A stretch of 64,000 bases of DNA, taken from contig CM022670.1 of assembly GCA_012295275.1 (NCBI GenBank), forward strand, positions 1,514,501 to 1,578,500, in the 5' to 3' direction. The notes below the pieces were generated by a model. That model worked only from the letters and a program-made list of their open reading frames with translations. It searched no databases and was not told the origin of the DNA. How positions within the stretch are numbered: the first letter of the stretch is position 1; the number at the start of each line of letters is the position of its first letter. The translations under genes were made by a program, and so were the position numbers. This DNA comes from Chrysomallon squamiferum. Taxonomy: Eukaryota > Mollusca > Gastropoda > Neomphalida > Peltospiridae. This document shows, piece after piece, positions 1 to 17,833 of this stretch.

Positions 1-269
1 ACTTTGTTCTTGTTAATTATATTTTTCTGGTTTTTAGAATATTGACAAATATTTTTAAGTCAGGTTCCCTTTCATTTATATTCCATTCATATTTAGAAAA
101 TTAATTTTGTTAGTTGTTTTTTTTATGAATTTTTTACGTTGTTCATTTCAGTCTGTTATGTCAACTTTCATGAGATTATTTAATGAGGTCCGTAATTTTC
201 ACAACTGAATACAAATATGAATACAAACACGAAAATTTAAATATGTTAGATGATTTCATTTTCTTCCAG

Positions 270-1217
270 AAACTACAAGATGATCGAATAGCACTGCAGA
301 AAAGAAGGGAGTGTTTCAAGAAAGTAGTACAACAACTGCAGTCCAAGTACGAAGGTCTTCAGGCTCAGCTTAATGAAAATGAAACTTACACTCAGGTAAT
401 GTCCATCATCCTTGTAAAAATGTGAATGTTCTACTTTTGAACAGAAATGCAACTGTTTCTACAGGCAATGGGATTTACCTCAGATGGCTGAATAACAAAA
501 TAAATGCTACAAACATAAAGTGATCATGTTAATTAAACCAAATATTTAGCTATTAAAATAAAGCTATGCCAGCTATGCCATAACTAATGAACGTAGCAAT
601 TATTTTGTTTAAAACAACAGTTTATGGTTTCCTTGTCTAGGTTAGTTCAACGGTTAATTATATTGTAACTGTCCATTCATGGTAGAGATTTGAGCACATT
701 ACCAAAATTGCTTAGACATCTATACATCTTCATGCTTAACAGACTATTTTTTTCTTTCGTTTCCAGCTTGCTAATCTGGAGAGAAAATGGCAGCATCATG
801 AACAGAACAATTTTTCAATGAAGGAATGTATCCTTTTGCAAAAAATATTTCGAATGCAGATAAATTGTTATTCTAAATTAACTAAACCACTAGTAAAGAT
901 ATATCGATCTTCTATTTTTGTTTTTTCAATAATTTTCGAAATTGTTACAAATTTATTGTTAATTAATATTTTTGATTCAAAGTTCCTCTTTATTGAAAAA
1001 TTAATTATACAATGATTTTAATTCTTTATTTTTTTAATTTATTTTTTTAACAGAATTTATCCAATACATTTAATAAGTATTTCCTCAATTTGTACCAGTT
1101 ATTGCAACAAGAACAATGGAATGTGACTTTGTTCCTATCAGCCGAAGAGTTTACAAGTCTCTAGATGAATTCAATCATCAGTTACAGGATCATCTGGCAG
1201 GAAAACACAATTTGTGA
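270..1217 (+). CDS. IFT74: IFT74, intraflagellar transport protein 74, C-terminal part (5' end outside window)
   Basis: Three coding exons join in frame: 270-395, 767-827 and 1099-1217 (stop TGA 1215-1217), giving the last 101 residues. The first visible exon starts at an acceptor in phase 0, so earlier exons lie off the left edge. The peptide is charged and coiled-coil-like, and contains LERKWQHHEQNNFSMKEFIA, which matches the conserved C-terminus of IFT74 as I remember it. IFT74 pairs with IFT81 in the core of the IFT-B complex and carries cargo, including tubulin, along cilia. Introns of 371 and 271 bp have GT-AG ends. A poly(A) signal follows at 1593-1598. The gene converges on the SERBP1-type gene. 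Identification is confident; the upstream part cannot be judged. Confidence 0.93.
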
Positions 1218-1592
1218 ATAATCCAGAACTTTAGGTTGAGCATCCCATATAACAATTTCCTAGTTCGTGACACTTAGCCTTCTAACAGTTCAGCTTTTAA
1301 AAATATATACTAAAAATAGACAAAACTTCGAGTGTAAATTATGTTGAATACGTTTTAGAAATCTGAAAAAATTAATGAAATCGAAGAGACATCATGCTTC
1401 TGTATGCTTAATCTGCATTATTTTCGAGGGAAACATTCCATCGCATATTACTATTTCTGGAAGTCAGTAGTTGTCTCAACATTATCAGTTAAATTCATCA
1501 ATTAAATGTTTGTTCATGAGACTGCTTTCAGAAACATCTATTTTTTGTTCTTTTATTTTCTGTCCAATGTATTTATCTGTGATACATGTTCA

Positions 1593-1598
1593 AATAAA
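1593..1598 (+). other. Candidate poly(A) signal of IFT74
   Basis: AATAAA lies about 375 bases after the IFT74 stop codon. It is the first clean hexamer in a plausible 3'UTR; the cleavage site is not known. Confidence 0.5.
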
Positions 1599-4029
1599 AG
1601 ATAAATATGAAATTTGTTGTCGTTTCTAGAGTTAAATGTTTGTACTGGAAATATATATAACTTAAGAAGAAAGGATCGTCTTAGTTCATGTTTCCCCACT
1701 CTCCCATTTAATGATTTTTGCAACCGTCTGCTATACATGATGAAATATTAAATTTTGTTTTAAATCAGAGGCTATTACTTGGTACCATGCTTTAACAAGT
1801 TCTAGTCATTCAACAGATTATTTTCCAATTTAAAAAAAAGAATAATTTTATTAATATAAAAATGCTTAAAGCGATTTTTTTTTTTCTTCCATATGCATCC
1901 ATTTTGAAATAATCTAACCAATCCACCATTGACAAATCAGCATACAAGATACATAACTAATTTTCCAAAATGTCCATTCCTTACATTATAAACAGAAAAT
2001 TAATCATTTACCTAAAACTAGCTGAAATTTAGCAATGACTTGGGAGCTTATCAAATGAGCCTTTTTGTCCTTGAAAAGAAACAAATGTAATACTGTTGAA
2101 TTTTATGTAACTCATTTTATGGAGTATATAAAGCTCATAGGAAAGAATTAACAAAATACAAAGATCGTATTATCAGAATATATGTTATTTTAATAAATAA
2201 CATCAGCTGTTGTCATCCGTGTTTGCTGCCTCTTCCAGTGAAGTTTGCAATTTGTTGATAAAGTATCTGTCAACTTAACAAAACGTGGTGTGCTATAATT
2301 ATAAATTATTAAATCCTCTCTTTCCATTTTCACACTCACAAACACACACAGAAAAAAAAAATAAAAAATCAATATTCTATACCACTTAGTCAAGCAACAA
2401 CAAAACGTTCTGCAATTTGAGTCTTTTGTTTATCGTAGTTATGAGGTTAGACACAAAGTTAACAAAATGTACAATCTTTATAGCTCCATGGCAAATTTCA
2501 CATCAAGCTGCTGCTATATTATATTTTGATAAATAAAAAAAAAAAAAAAAAAAATAAAAAAAAGATAGAAAAATACATCAAAATATTTCTGACTAGTAAT
2601 TGAAGAACTACTATCAAAGTACACTGATCTTAAATTTAAATGACATGTACAAACTCACCATGTTCACTAGTCCTTAAATTTTTAACCATGGAGCAAAGAA
2701 ATACAAAATGTGTTTGTGCTTATAATACTAATAGCATACAATTCCTTTTAACTCTTCTTAACATCTATATGTAACACTTATTTACATTATCTGTCAAATA
2801 GTACACACAAACCATGAAAAGAAATTTCTATGAAATGGCTGAATGTGGGATGATCAGCAATTACCTTATTTCCAAACAAGAAATGTTAAAAACGGAAATT
2901 ATGCTTCACATAAAAGTTTAATAATTTCAGCATTTAACATAGGTTTACTACAAACAAAATGTTTTATGTAATCAATATGGTTATGAAGCAGTGGACATCA
3001 AATTCTAATCTGAATGTTTTTTTAATTAAAATGAGCCCAAGACGATAAGTTTTTCTTTTATTAAAAGCAAAATTCATCTTTCAAAGAAAATGTTAATGCT
3101 TACAAATAGTGCTTTACAGCTGAAATTGCTTTTAGTATCAAAACTTATAATTAAGAATCTTACAAAATATATAAATTTAAATAAATTGACTTAACACTGA
3201 AGATGCCCCCATATTTCCAACACATCCAACAAATGTAACGAACTAGTAGTAAAATACAAGACTTTCAACATGAGTATATTAAATTTTCAACCATAGAATT
3301 GGATTTAAGAAAAGAAAAAAAAAAAGAATATGAAACATTCGAACACTCAAATCACCTGGCATACTTCAGAAAAAAAAGGTTCTTCACATACATGGCAGTA
3401 TGAAAAAAAGCTTTTTAAGTCACTGCACATGGTAGGCAAAGTCTTTCATGTTGAAGCCAATTACAAATCAGTTTTTGGTCAACATTAACTTTTTTTTTTT
3501 TTTTTTATCATCTTTGATGTAATTGAAAATAAGTACACTTTACAGTATACTTGGTCTGTATTGAAGAAATTGTTTTGTCCAAAATAAACACAAAAGGAAC
3601 TGCATCTGAACAATACAACCCCAAATTTCTCATTTAAAAAAAAATGTAGAAAACTGGGGTGGGGAAAAAAGTACACAGCACTTGTTTGTAGCAAATATTC
3701 CTGTTAATTCTGAATTGTTTTTTTTTTTCAACAATTAAGGTGGCAGCACAACTTGGAAGTGCTGTCCATGAGCTGATCCTGAATTGAGATCCCACACACA
3801 CCAACACTGGATGTTCTTTTTAAAAAAAAAAAAATGTTTAATTAATTAATTAATAAAGAGAGAAAAGGTTAGAGGTAATTTAAAATGCAACAGGCAATGA
3901 TGTTTAGCCAATTGAAGAAGAAAAAAAATCCACACCATTATACTGAAATCCAAGTCTTCGCAAACTACGGAAGTCGAAAAATAATAAACGGGCAGTTGGA
4001 GACAAGTTATCAACTGGATGCTTAACAGC
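1599..4029. other. Convergent 3' regions of IFT74 and SERBP1; no coding sequence seen
   Basis: AT-rich DNA between two converging genes. The part nearest 4029 is presumably the 3'UTR of the minus-strand SERBP1-type gene. Minus-strand AATAAA signals are present at 3057-3062 and 1847-1852, so the UTR could be about 1 to 2.2 kb. Short A and T runs occur (for example near 2537-2553 and 3490-3506). I found no conserved peptide on either strand. Confidence 0.45.
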
Positions 4030-7000
4030 TCATGCTGCACTCTTAACCAAACTTGGAAAGTCTGTTTCATCATCCATCCTTGGTGCAGTTTCACGTGGTT
4101 TCCTGTCACCACGACCCATGCCACCACCTCTTCCTCCGCGACTGCGCCCATCACGGGGTCTTCGTCCACCACGACCACGACGAGGCGACTCATTGAAAGT
4201 AATCCTAATGTCCAACAGGTCCTTTTTCTTGTGCCTATCGTCATCCTAGAAAAAAATAAAATGTACAGTAAGTAGAAAGATCAAAATATTCTTGTAATCA
4301 GTCTGCCATTACATAAATCTAATGTTTATGAATACTTCCTACTTTAAATAAAAAAAAATTATTTGAGGCAAACAAGTATGTACATGAACTAATTATACTA
4401 CCTACCTGCTGACACTGTTTACTGGCAGGCAGTCTACCTAGGTGCACACACAGGTACTTGCAAATAGTGGGCATTTCAAGGATTCCACAGCACGAAAAAG
4501 TTCTTTTTTAAGATTCCAATTATTTTGCAATGAAACTGTCAGCATCTTATTTTACAACAATACAGTGACCATAATGTATTTCTTTTTGTTATTCCACAAA
4601 ATAACTGGTCTATTCTCAGGCCAGTCCTGGAGTTTAGTGCCATTACCCAAAAGGAGAAATGACCATAATTCATTATGCTTGTATAGTTCATGCCCCCACT
4701 TTATCAACATCAAACTACCTGACCGTTCTTAAGATTTGACTACACATTTAAAAAAAAACTAATTACAAAAGAAAACTGCATGCTGAAACCTAAATTACCT
4801 CATCATCCTCATCCTCTTCTTCATCAGTTTCCTCCTTTTTCTTTGTGTAAGCAACACCTTTTTCCCATTTATTATTGTCTTCGCCCTCTCCTGCTTTCCT
4901 AATATTGTAATCAACTTTGGTCCTTTTCTGTTTCTGTAAAGCCTTCCATTCATCTAAAGTCATCTGTTTTCCTGGTTCCTCTCCATCACCAACGTGTTCA
5001 ACCTCGCCACTTTCACTGAAAAAACACAAAACTAACATTACTTTTAGTATTTGTTTAAAATGAAATAAAGATGTACATTTTAGCTGGCAATAAAACTGGA
5101 TACAGAATTATGGACCGATTATGAAAACATGATGGCAATTACCATCAACAATAAGCACAGAAAATTCAACAAATTGGAAGTTTAAAAACAAATTACTGCA
5201 TTTTTATAAATCACAAATAAGAGGACACACTGTGGTGAAATCACGTTAGGTTTTTTTTTTAATTTTGTATTGGTTTTGGCAATTTTTGTCATTTAAAAAT
5301 CAAAATACTTTCTCTGCTCTTTAAAAAAAATTGTTTAAAGAATACTGCTGTTGTAACAAGGACAGCAGTGCTAGAAAGAACACCTGAAAAAGACTTAAAA
5401 AGGCAAGAGAAAACTGACAAATTTTGTCAAAATTAATATCATTTCTTCATCTGACCTTTCCTGCAAATTACTCCTTTGTTTTTGTTTATTGATGTTTTTA
5501 TGTGTAAATTTGTATGAAACAGCGGATCAAATTTTGTATGCAGTGGTGACCTATAAACAAAGTAGTGTGTGTTTGCTGTGACTTGACATAGTAGCCAGTC
5601 ATTGTCGCTTATTCAGCTTTATCTTGGCTGGCTGTTTTCAGATAGTGTGACCTTTTCAAGTTGACGGAAATGGCCAAGTATTACAAAAAAAATTTGCTGT
5701 ACCATTTTGCTGTGCAAAAGCTGAGCTTTCTGTTAGTATGTCAACAAGGGTTCAAAATGTTGCAAGATGTATGTTCTTAGACAGGAACAATTTTTCAAAT
5801 ATATTTTGTGTCAATGAATGTAAACAAAGGAAATAAAATGACAGAGGTGCTCAAAAACATTTTTAATGTGTGTATATCACAACAAGAGCAAACAGTTAAG
5901 AATTACAATAATTGGAAATGTGTGATGTTTTCATATTTAGATTTTAAGTGATATTCACCAGGATGTGTCCCCTTAGGTTTTGTTTTTCATCTTGATTCCA
6001 TCCCCTCAAAATATTTACAAAATAAAAACAATGTGCTGTTCTTACTTGAGTTCAGTGTTCTCGGGAACTTCTTCCGATGCCCAGGTTTCACGATGTTCTT
6101 CTTCACCATCTTGAACAGGTTCTCTAAAAAATTAAAATATTTAATGTTAATTTTCATGTATGTATGCATCATAAACTGTAACTGAAATTGTGTCCCTGTT
6201 CAGATTCCGGTAAAAACTGAGGTCCATCATAATTATTAAATGGATGTTTTATTATCATCATTTTAGGAACACAATGTCCCCACAACAGAGGGTGAAAAAA
6301 AAAACCATCTTCATTGTACTGAAATACAAAGGAATGTACACATCTGATAATGCAAAGAAAATATCTTTACATCTGGTGCTGAGAGGTGCAAGCAAGAAAC
6401 AAAAACAACCTACTGAAATGTCCTTACAGTAAATATGACACTCAAAAGGTCAAAACACAAATTCAAGTAGTTGTTCTGTTAGCAATTAAACAAAACATGT
6501 TCAAAAGTTGGTGTAACAATTCCAAAAACAAATCCTACGTTGCTTATGTAAACAATATGGACTTTTTGTTTTAGTTATCTACAGAGGCATCAAGGCAAGT
6601 GGTTAAGTTTACCTGGTTAGTCATGACAAAGTGGGACTGACCAAACAAAAAACACTGCTCACAAAAGGGTAATCAGCAAGCACATTAAAAGGATGAACTG
6701 TGATTAACTTACACTAAATCATCCTTGAATGTTCCCCAGTTTCGTGCACCACCTCCCTCTTTCTTCTCCACAGCCTTGATGCCACTGAAATAGACGTAAA
6801 AACGCCTGCTTACCTATCTGTTCAGCCAAAATTTAGGACATGTAAAATGTTAAGTGGGGTGAAAAAAAGCAAACAAAAACAACATTTATGCACTTGATAG
6901 AATACACCACAAATTGTTTTATTTGCTAACATAATAATGGCAATCAGATTCAAACAAATAGGAAAGAACCTTTTTAACTCTACTAAGTTACACAATTTGT

Positions 7001-7470
7001 GCAAGAACAAGATAACAAAATTCCAGACCACCATGATCAAAATTTAATACATAACTGAACACTGTTATCAATGTGCAATGTAATTTTAAATAATTTATTC
7101 ATGCCAAAAACAAAAAACATTTACGTTTTATCACTTCCACTATGGCGATCAAAATCCCTTCTTGGCCTGTCACCACCTGGACCACCTCCGGGAGTACCAA
7201 AACCTCCATCACGGAAACCTTCCCTGGAACCACCCCTGTTTCCACGTCCACCTCTTCCTCTGCCAAAACCACGACTGCCTCTACCTCGACCACGCTCACC
7301 ACCTTCTCTGTTAAATCCACTGCTTCCTTCAGGTTTATCTCTGAAATTGCCATCAAAACAAAATAACTAAAAAATAATTAAAAAATAAAAAGACTACTGT
7401 AAATGGTATTTCATGTAATACATCCTTCTCCATTTATAGTAAACAATTCACTTTTTATGTCTTTCAGTTT

Positions 7471-7506
<36 letters not shown>

Positions 7507-10241
7507 TGTATATCAAAGCACCAACTTTACATTTCTTATATTTAACCGTTACTGAATGTAATTTTATGGCTAAATCTGCCATTTCCAAGTTTAGTTCTGT
7601 GAAAGATGTCAATACATTTTGTAAGATTTAATATTTATCATGTGTTTAGGTATCCCCATTCCACAAAAAGGAAATTGTTAAAAACTAATCATAATCAAAC
7701 AGGTTCACTTCAGATTGTGTTCTCTGCCACTGATGGTATTTTTTTTTTTACAGAACAGAATAGTACTTCAAGCTCTGAAACATCTTTTTGTCAGTAACAT
7801 TCTAGACATTTGGAAATGAAAAAACTATCAAAAAAAAATATATACAATTTGTTATGAAACTATTCAAACAAATCAAGTTGCCAAATTATAAACTTATTAA
7901 AATTTGGTTTTGATAAACTATCACATAAAAGCAATCTAAAAAAAATTAGAAATGTTCAGAAGTGAACAAGCTTTTAAAAGCACACACATACCAAGATAGT
8001 AATTATTAATTTTCTTCTACAGAAGAATCACCCAATTATGCATATTTTTTTTAATTTGTCAGTGTTATTTCAGTTAACACTGACATACTTATCAAAGTTC
8101 TTGTATTAAAAAAAATGAAATGCTCATTCAGTTCTTTTCACACTTCCATTTCAAGTTTTTTGACTAAATAAAGTGAAAACAGTTTTTATTATGTCTCTAT
8201 ATCATTGTTACCTCCTGTAACATGCTTAAATATGACAATACCACTAGCGTGTCCAAGATACATCAGAAATCTAAGGTAGAGTTGAACTTTACATTCTTTC
8301 GTAAAATACCTGAATTCTGGGGGCACATTTTCATCACCCTTTGGCTCCCTTGGTTCTCGTGGAGGTGGCCGTCTAGGCTGGCGTCTCTCAGAATCGTTTT
8401 CACGAATCTCCCGAGGTTCTCGGTTTTGTCTACCACCACGGCCTCCTCTCTCTGGCCTTGCTGAAGTGGGTTTTTCTTAAAACAGAATATTGACACTTGT
8501 TTTATCCTGATACAAGCATAATATTTTTAATGATCCCACATACTATTAAGCTAACTAAAGCTTGGCAATTGTATTAAAGCTATCTTTAAAGTTCCATTAG
8601 TCAAACCAAATCTGCCCATTAACAGATAATAAAAATTAAAACGATTTTCATGAACAAGAGTACTATTCTTCATTTCATACTGATAAATGAAATTAAATTC
8701 TATAATAGTCATTCAAAAAATATTTTGAATTCAGGGATGCAAAAAAAAAAGAAAAAGATGGCCAACGGATTCAGATTTCTCATTTCTGTTTAAATCCAAC
8801 AAACCTGTCAATACAGTAATTTACTTAGATCTTTTGGAAGTGTCAAATATTAAAAACTGAAATGCATTTGATACTACCATTTTAAAGAAGTAACCAAAAT
8901 TTTGCTAATTCAAAAACAAATGCACCATATAGGCATGTGCAGATAATCACCATGCGCAGCAGCCATTTTGCAACAATTTACTGTTCCACTTCACCCATAT
9001 CATGCTTGAACATGTGCACTGTTTACTCGCTTTTCATTTGCTTGTGGTATTTGGGGTGGGGATTCCATCATTAAAAACAAAGGTGGGAAATTTCTAAGTA
9101 TTCTTGATTTTGAATATTTCAGTTTGATTATATCTTTTTACAAATTACAAATTTTCAACATGTTTGAATCACTGAAGTTGGACACATGTCAAATTAAAAA
9201 TAGCCATCTTTTTACAAACACGTACTTTTGTAGTGTTGATATAATTTGTGCAAGTCATTCTGTTTTGGGGGTCTTTTCTTTTTCCATTGTTTGGTTTTGT
9301 CCAGAATTTTTTTTTTTTATAATGTAGCAGTTGTCAAAAACCTTTATTATCTCAATCTGTGTTTAATTGGAAAAAGTTAAGCACTGATTTTACCGTTACT
9401 TCCTTAATATTTAACATATTTGATCTTGGGGTTATTTTAAAGGGGTTTTCAAGCTCTTACCTAAAGTTTATTTTTCAGATTTCTGGGGTTTTAAATTTCT
9501 GTCCAACACACCTAGACCATGGTTATTCACATACTGACTTAGCAGATAGCGACATACTTTTTTCATTACCTACCTGAAGAATAAACATATCAATATCATG
9601 ACTGTACAATTTCAGTCGTTTTCGTTAAAAAATAAAAAAATTGCTAGTGTTTTTCTTAATAATAACATATTGTGACCATTTTAAGTAACGAACAATGACA
9701 ATGAAATGTTAATGTGCACCCATATTCTACAACTATAAATGTACAAGTCGTCCATGGTGAATTAATCTAATAAAGTAATAGATTCTGCAAGTAGTACTTC
9801 CATTACCGAGTTTGCTCAAAACCACTTCATACTAGATTAGAAATGAAAAATTAATTTACGGCTTGATGTTTTTAGTCGATTCATTTGGTTACAAGCTGGA
9901 CAAGTTAAACTAGCACAGAGACACGTGATACCGAACGAGTGTGTTGTTCGTTAAGTACTTGGGAACATTTTAAAATCATAAAGACAATTTATTTGCAATA
10001 GTTTCTTTGCACCATTTCATTTACCTTCTTTCTTTGTCACTGTCGTTTCAGCTTGCTTATTTTTCGCATCGACCGAAGGAGCAGCCTTTTTTGCGTGCTT
10101 ATTTTTAGATTTTTTATCGGATTCGTCCTTCTTCTTAGACTTGGCCTCCTCCTGCTGTTTGAGAATTTCATAAGGATCCTCTTCTTCATCGTTCAAAAAC
10201 TGATATTTATTGGAAACTGCAATGCCGTATTGGATGTCCAT
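4030..10241 (-). CDS. SERBP1: SERBP1/HABP4-family RGG-box mRNA- and ribosome-binding protein
   Basis: Seven coding exons in minus-strand order: 10241-10025, 8475-8310, 7340-7125, 6784-6713, 6123-6046, 5015-4799 and 4245-4030. They sum to 1182 nt, 393 aa plus TGA; human SERBP1 and HABP4 are about 410 aa. The N-terminus (MDIQYGIAVSNKYQFLNDEE) matches this family. Exon 3 encodes an RGG-rich stretch ending in DFDRHSGSDK. Exon 4 carries NWGTFKDD and exon 6 MTLDEWKALQ, the HABP4/PAI-RBP1 domain signatures. The last exon has a second RGG box and ends in DFPSLVKSAA. Family members (also yeast Stm1) bind mRNA and the 80S ribosome, where they occupy the mRNA channel of inactive ribosomes. Exon 6 ends in an acidic tract. 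Vertebrates have two paralogues; this looks like the single pre-duplication copy, so the symbol is approximate. It is divergent from the ZNF367-type gene. Confidence 0.95.
7474..7503. repeat. Poly(T) tract, about 30 nt
   Basis: Uninterrupted T run in SERBP1 intron 2. On the transcribed minus strand it reads as poly(A) and lies about 130 bases upstream of the exon 3 acceptor. Confidence 0.9.
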
Positions 10242-10700
10242 TGTTCCTCTTTTCCCAGAGGATTGCAATGGATTTACGGCCTTTTCGATATTAGTCCTCA
10301 GAATATACAAAATGGCGTGCTTCCCGCACAAACTGGCGCATGCTCTGTGAGCAAATCGTGTGATGTCACAGAGCCAAAAATGGCTTTGGTGGCGGGAAGT
10401 ACCCTACCTATAGATGTTGTTTATTTATTGCACTGGTGCAAAATTATATTTAACACCAGTGAATATAAGATTTTAAAATATATTCATATTTCAAATCTGG
10501 CTTGAAAAATAATTCCTGCCACGAATTGCGGAAGCACCTATAATTACCCCCATACGCTGATAGTCAATATCGAAAGCTAATTGATATCTATTTTTAGCAA
10601 CATTTGCAGGTATGAACTTGAAGCATAGTTTTATTTACAAGACAGTGTTAAAATACATTCTTACAGGTGATGTTATACATAAGTGTACAACAAACGCACT
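10242..10700. promoter_or_regulatory. Divergent promoter region between SERBP1 and ZNF367
   Basis: The two start codons are 459 bases apart and face away from each other. The stretch is less AT-rich than its surroundings. It holds AAAATGGCG (10309-10317, YY1-like), TGATGTCA (10361-10368, CRE/ATF-like) and GGCGGGAA (10391-10398, an E2F consensus). Shared use by both genes and factor binding are inferences from motif match and position. No TATA box at a convincing distance was seen. Confidence 0.6.
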
Positions 10701-16598
<5,898 letters not shown>

Positions 16599-17827
16599 CA
16601 TTCACAAGTCACAGAAAAGTTAAGGGGTGTGCTGATTGTATGAAAAATGACAGCAGAATGATCACTAACTACAGACTGTCAGAACACCTGCACTGTAAGA
16701 ACATTTCTCTAAGTTTTGATGATCTAACTGTATTATTTAATCACATAATGAGAACACCCATGAATAATTTTGGTCATGAAATTCAACATTCATTGGACAG
16801 ATTTTTTACCCTCTCATCATAAGAATTTATTACAGTGTGAAATCTTTAAGCCATTGATTTTAACAAAAATCATAGAAATATAATCACTTTGGTTATGGAG
16901 CTCAATGTTAGATTTGATTGTTTTTTGGTTTCTTATTTTTTTTGTAAATTAATTTGTTTGTTTTACCCTGATAAAGAATTCTATAAGAATTTGTTATATG
17001 GGACCAAAGCTGGGTAACTTTGGACATCTTACATGTGTATGTGTGTGTGTGTGTTTATATATATATATATATATTTTATTTATAATCTCTCCAGAAATTA
17101 TGACATAACAAGGTCAACATTTTTTTATTTTTTTTTAAATGGGAAGAAAGAATGAAAGACAAAATTTTATAACAGATGACAACTAAATAAAATGAAATCA
17201 GTCATATCTATAAGTATAATAACAAAATACAATAATTTTGTTTTTCGGTATACCTGAATTAAAATGATTTATGTTAACTTTATGTATTAACTGATGTAGT
17301 ATTAAATAATAAAAAATAAAATTAATATTTTTTTTATTTACAGTACATTTCAGAAATTCCTTGAAAAAAAATAATCTAATGTTGAAATGGTTTGTTATTC
17401 TTTTCTTTGATATTATATGAATTGTTGTAAAAAATTATAATTTTAAAAAATACTGAAATGAAACATGAATTATATTTACTTTTTCAGGACTGCATTTCAA
17501 AGACTGTTTTTAGTTAAAACATTTTGTCATTTCCTTTCATATGAATAATACATTTATTTTTGGCTTTTCATTTATTCTATATAACATAATTTCTGGATTG
17601 ATGACTATTTAATATGATATATTAATGTTTGCTACATTTCTTTTTCTATTTACAATGAAATGTTATTTATTCCAGAAGTGTTCACAATAATGCTTTGCAA
17701 TTTTGTGCTCAGCATTTTTATGCTGCCGTCCATTCATTCCAAACATTTATATAATTTTAACCCACCATTAATATATTTATATATCTGTGTGTATGTGTGT
17801 GTGTGGATTTGATTTATTTATTATTCA

Positions 17828-17833
17828 AATAAA
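17828..17833 (+). other. Candidate poly(A) signal of ZNF367
   Basis: AATAAA within CAAATAAAGT, followed by T-rich DNA. Several other hexamers exist in this AT-rich stretch, so the choice is tentative. Confidence 0.4.

Noticed and set aside
152-187. Possible extra 36-nt IFT74 exon between TTTCAG and a GTCCGT donor
   Set aside because: The 12-residue peptide (SVMSTFMRLFNE) does not resemble IFT74 as I know it, and the donor is weak.
3846-4275. Open frames of 132 aa (minus) and 85 aa (plus) over the last SERBP1 exon
   Set aside because: Out-of-frame shadows of the RGG-coding exon; their threonine- and valine-rich composition follows from the repeat codons.
7071-7370. Proline-rich 99-aa frame on the plus strand
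   Set aside because: Antisense to the RGG-rich SERBP1 exon 3; proline codons are the complement of glycine codons.
10053-10505. 150-aa plus-strand open frame across the SERBP1 start
   Set aside because: Antisense to SERBP1 exon 1 and the promoter; no recognisable domain and no Kozak-like start.
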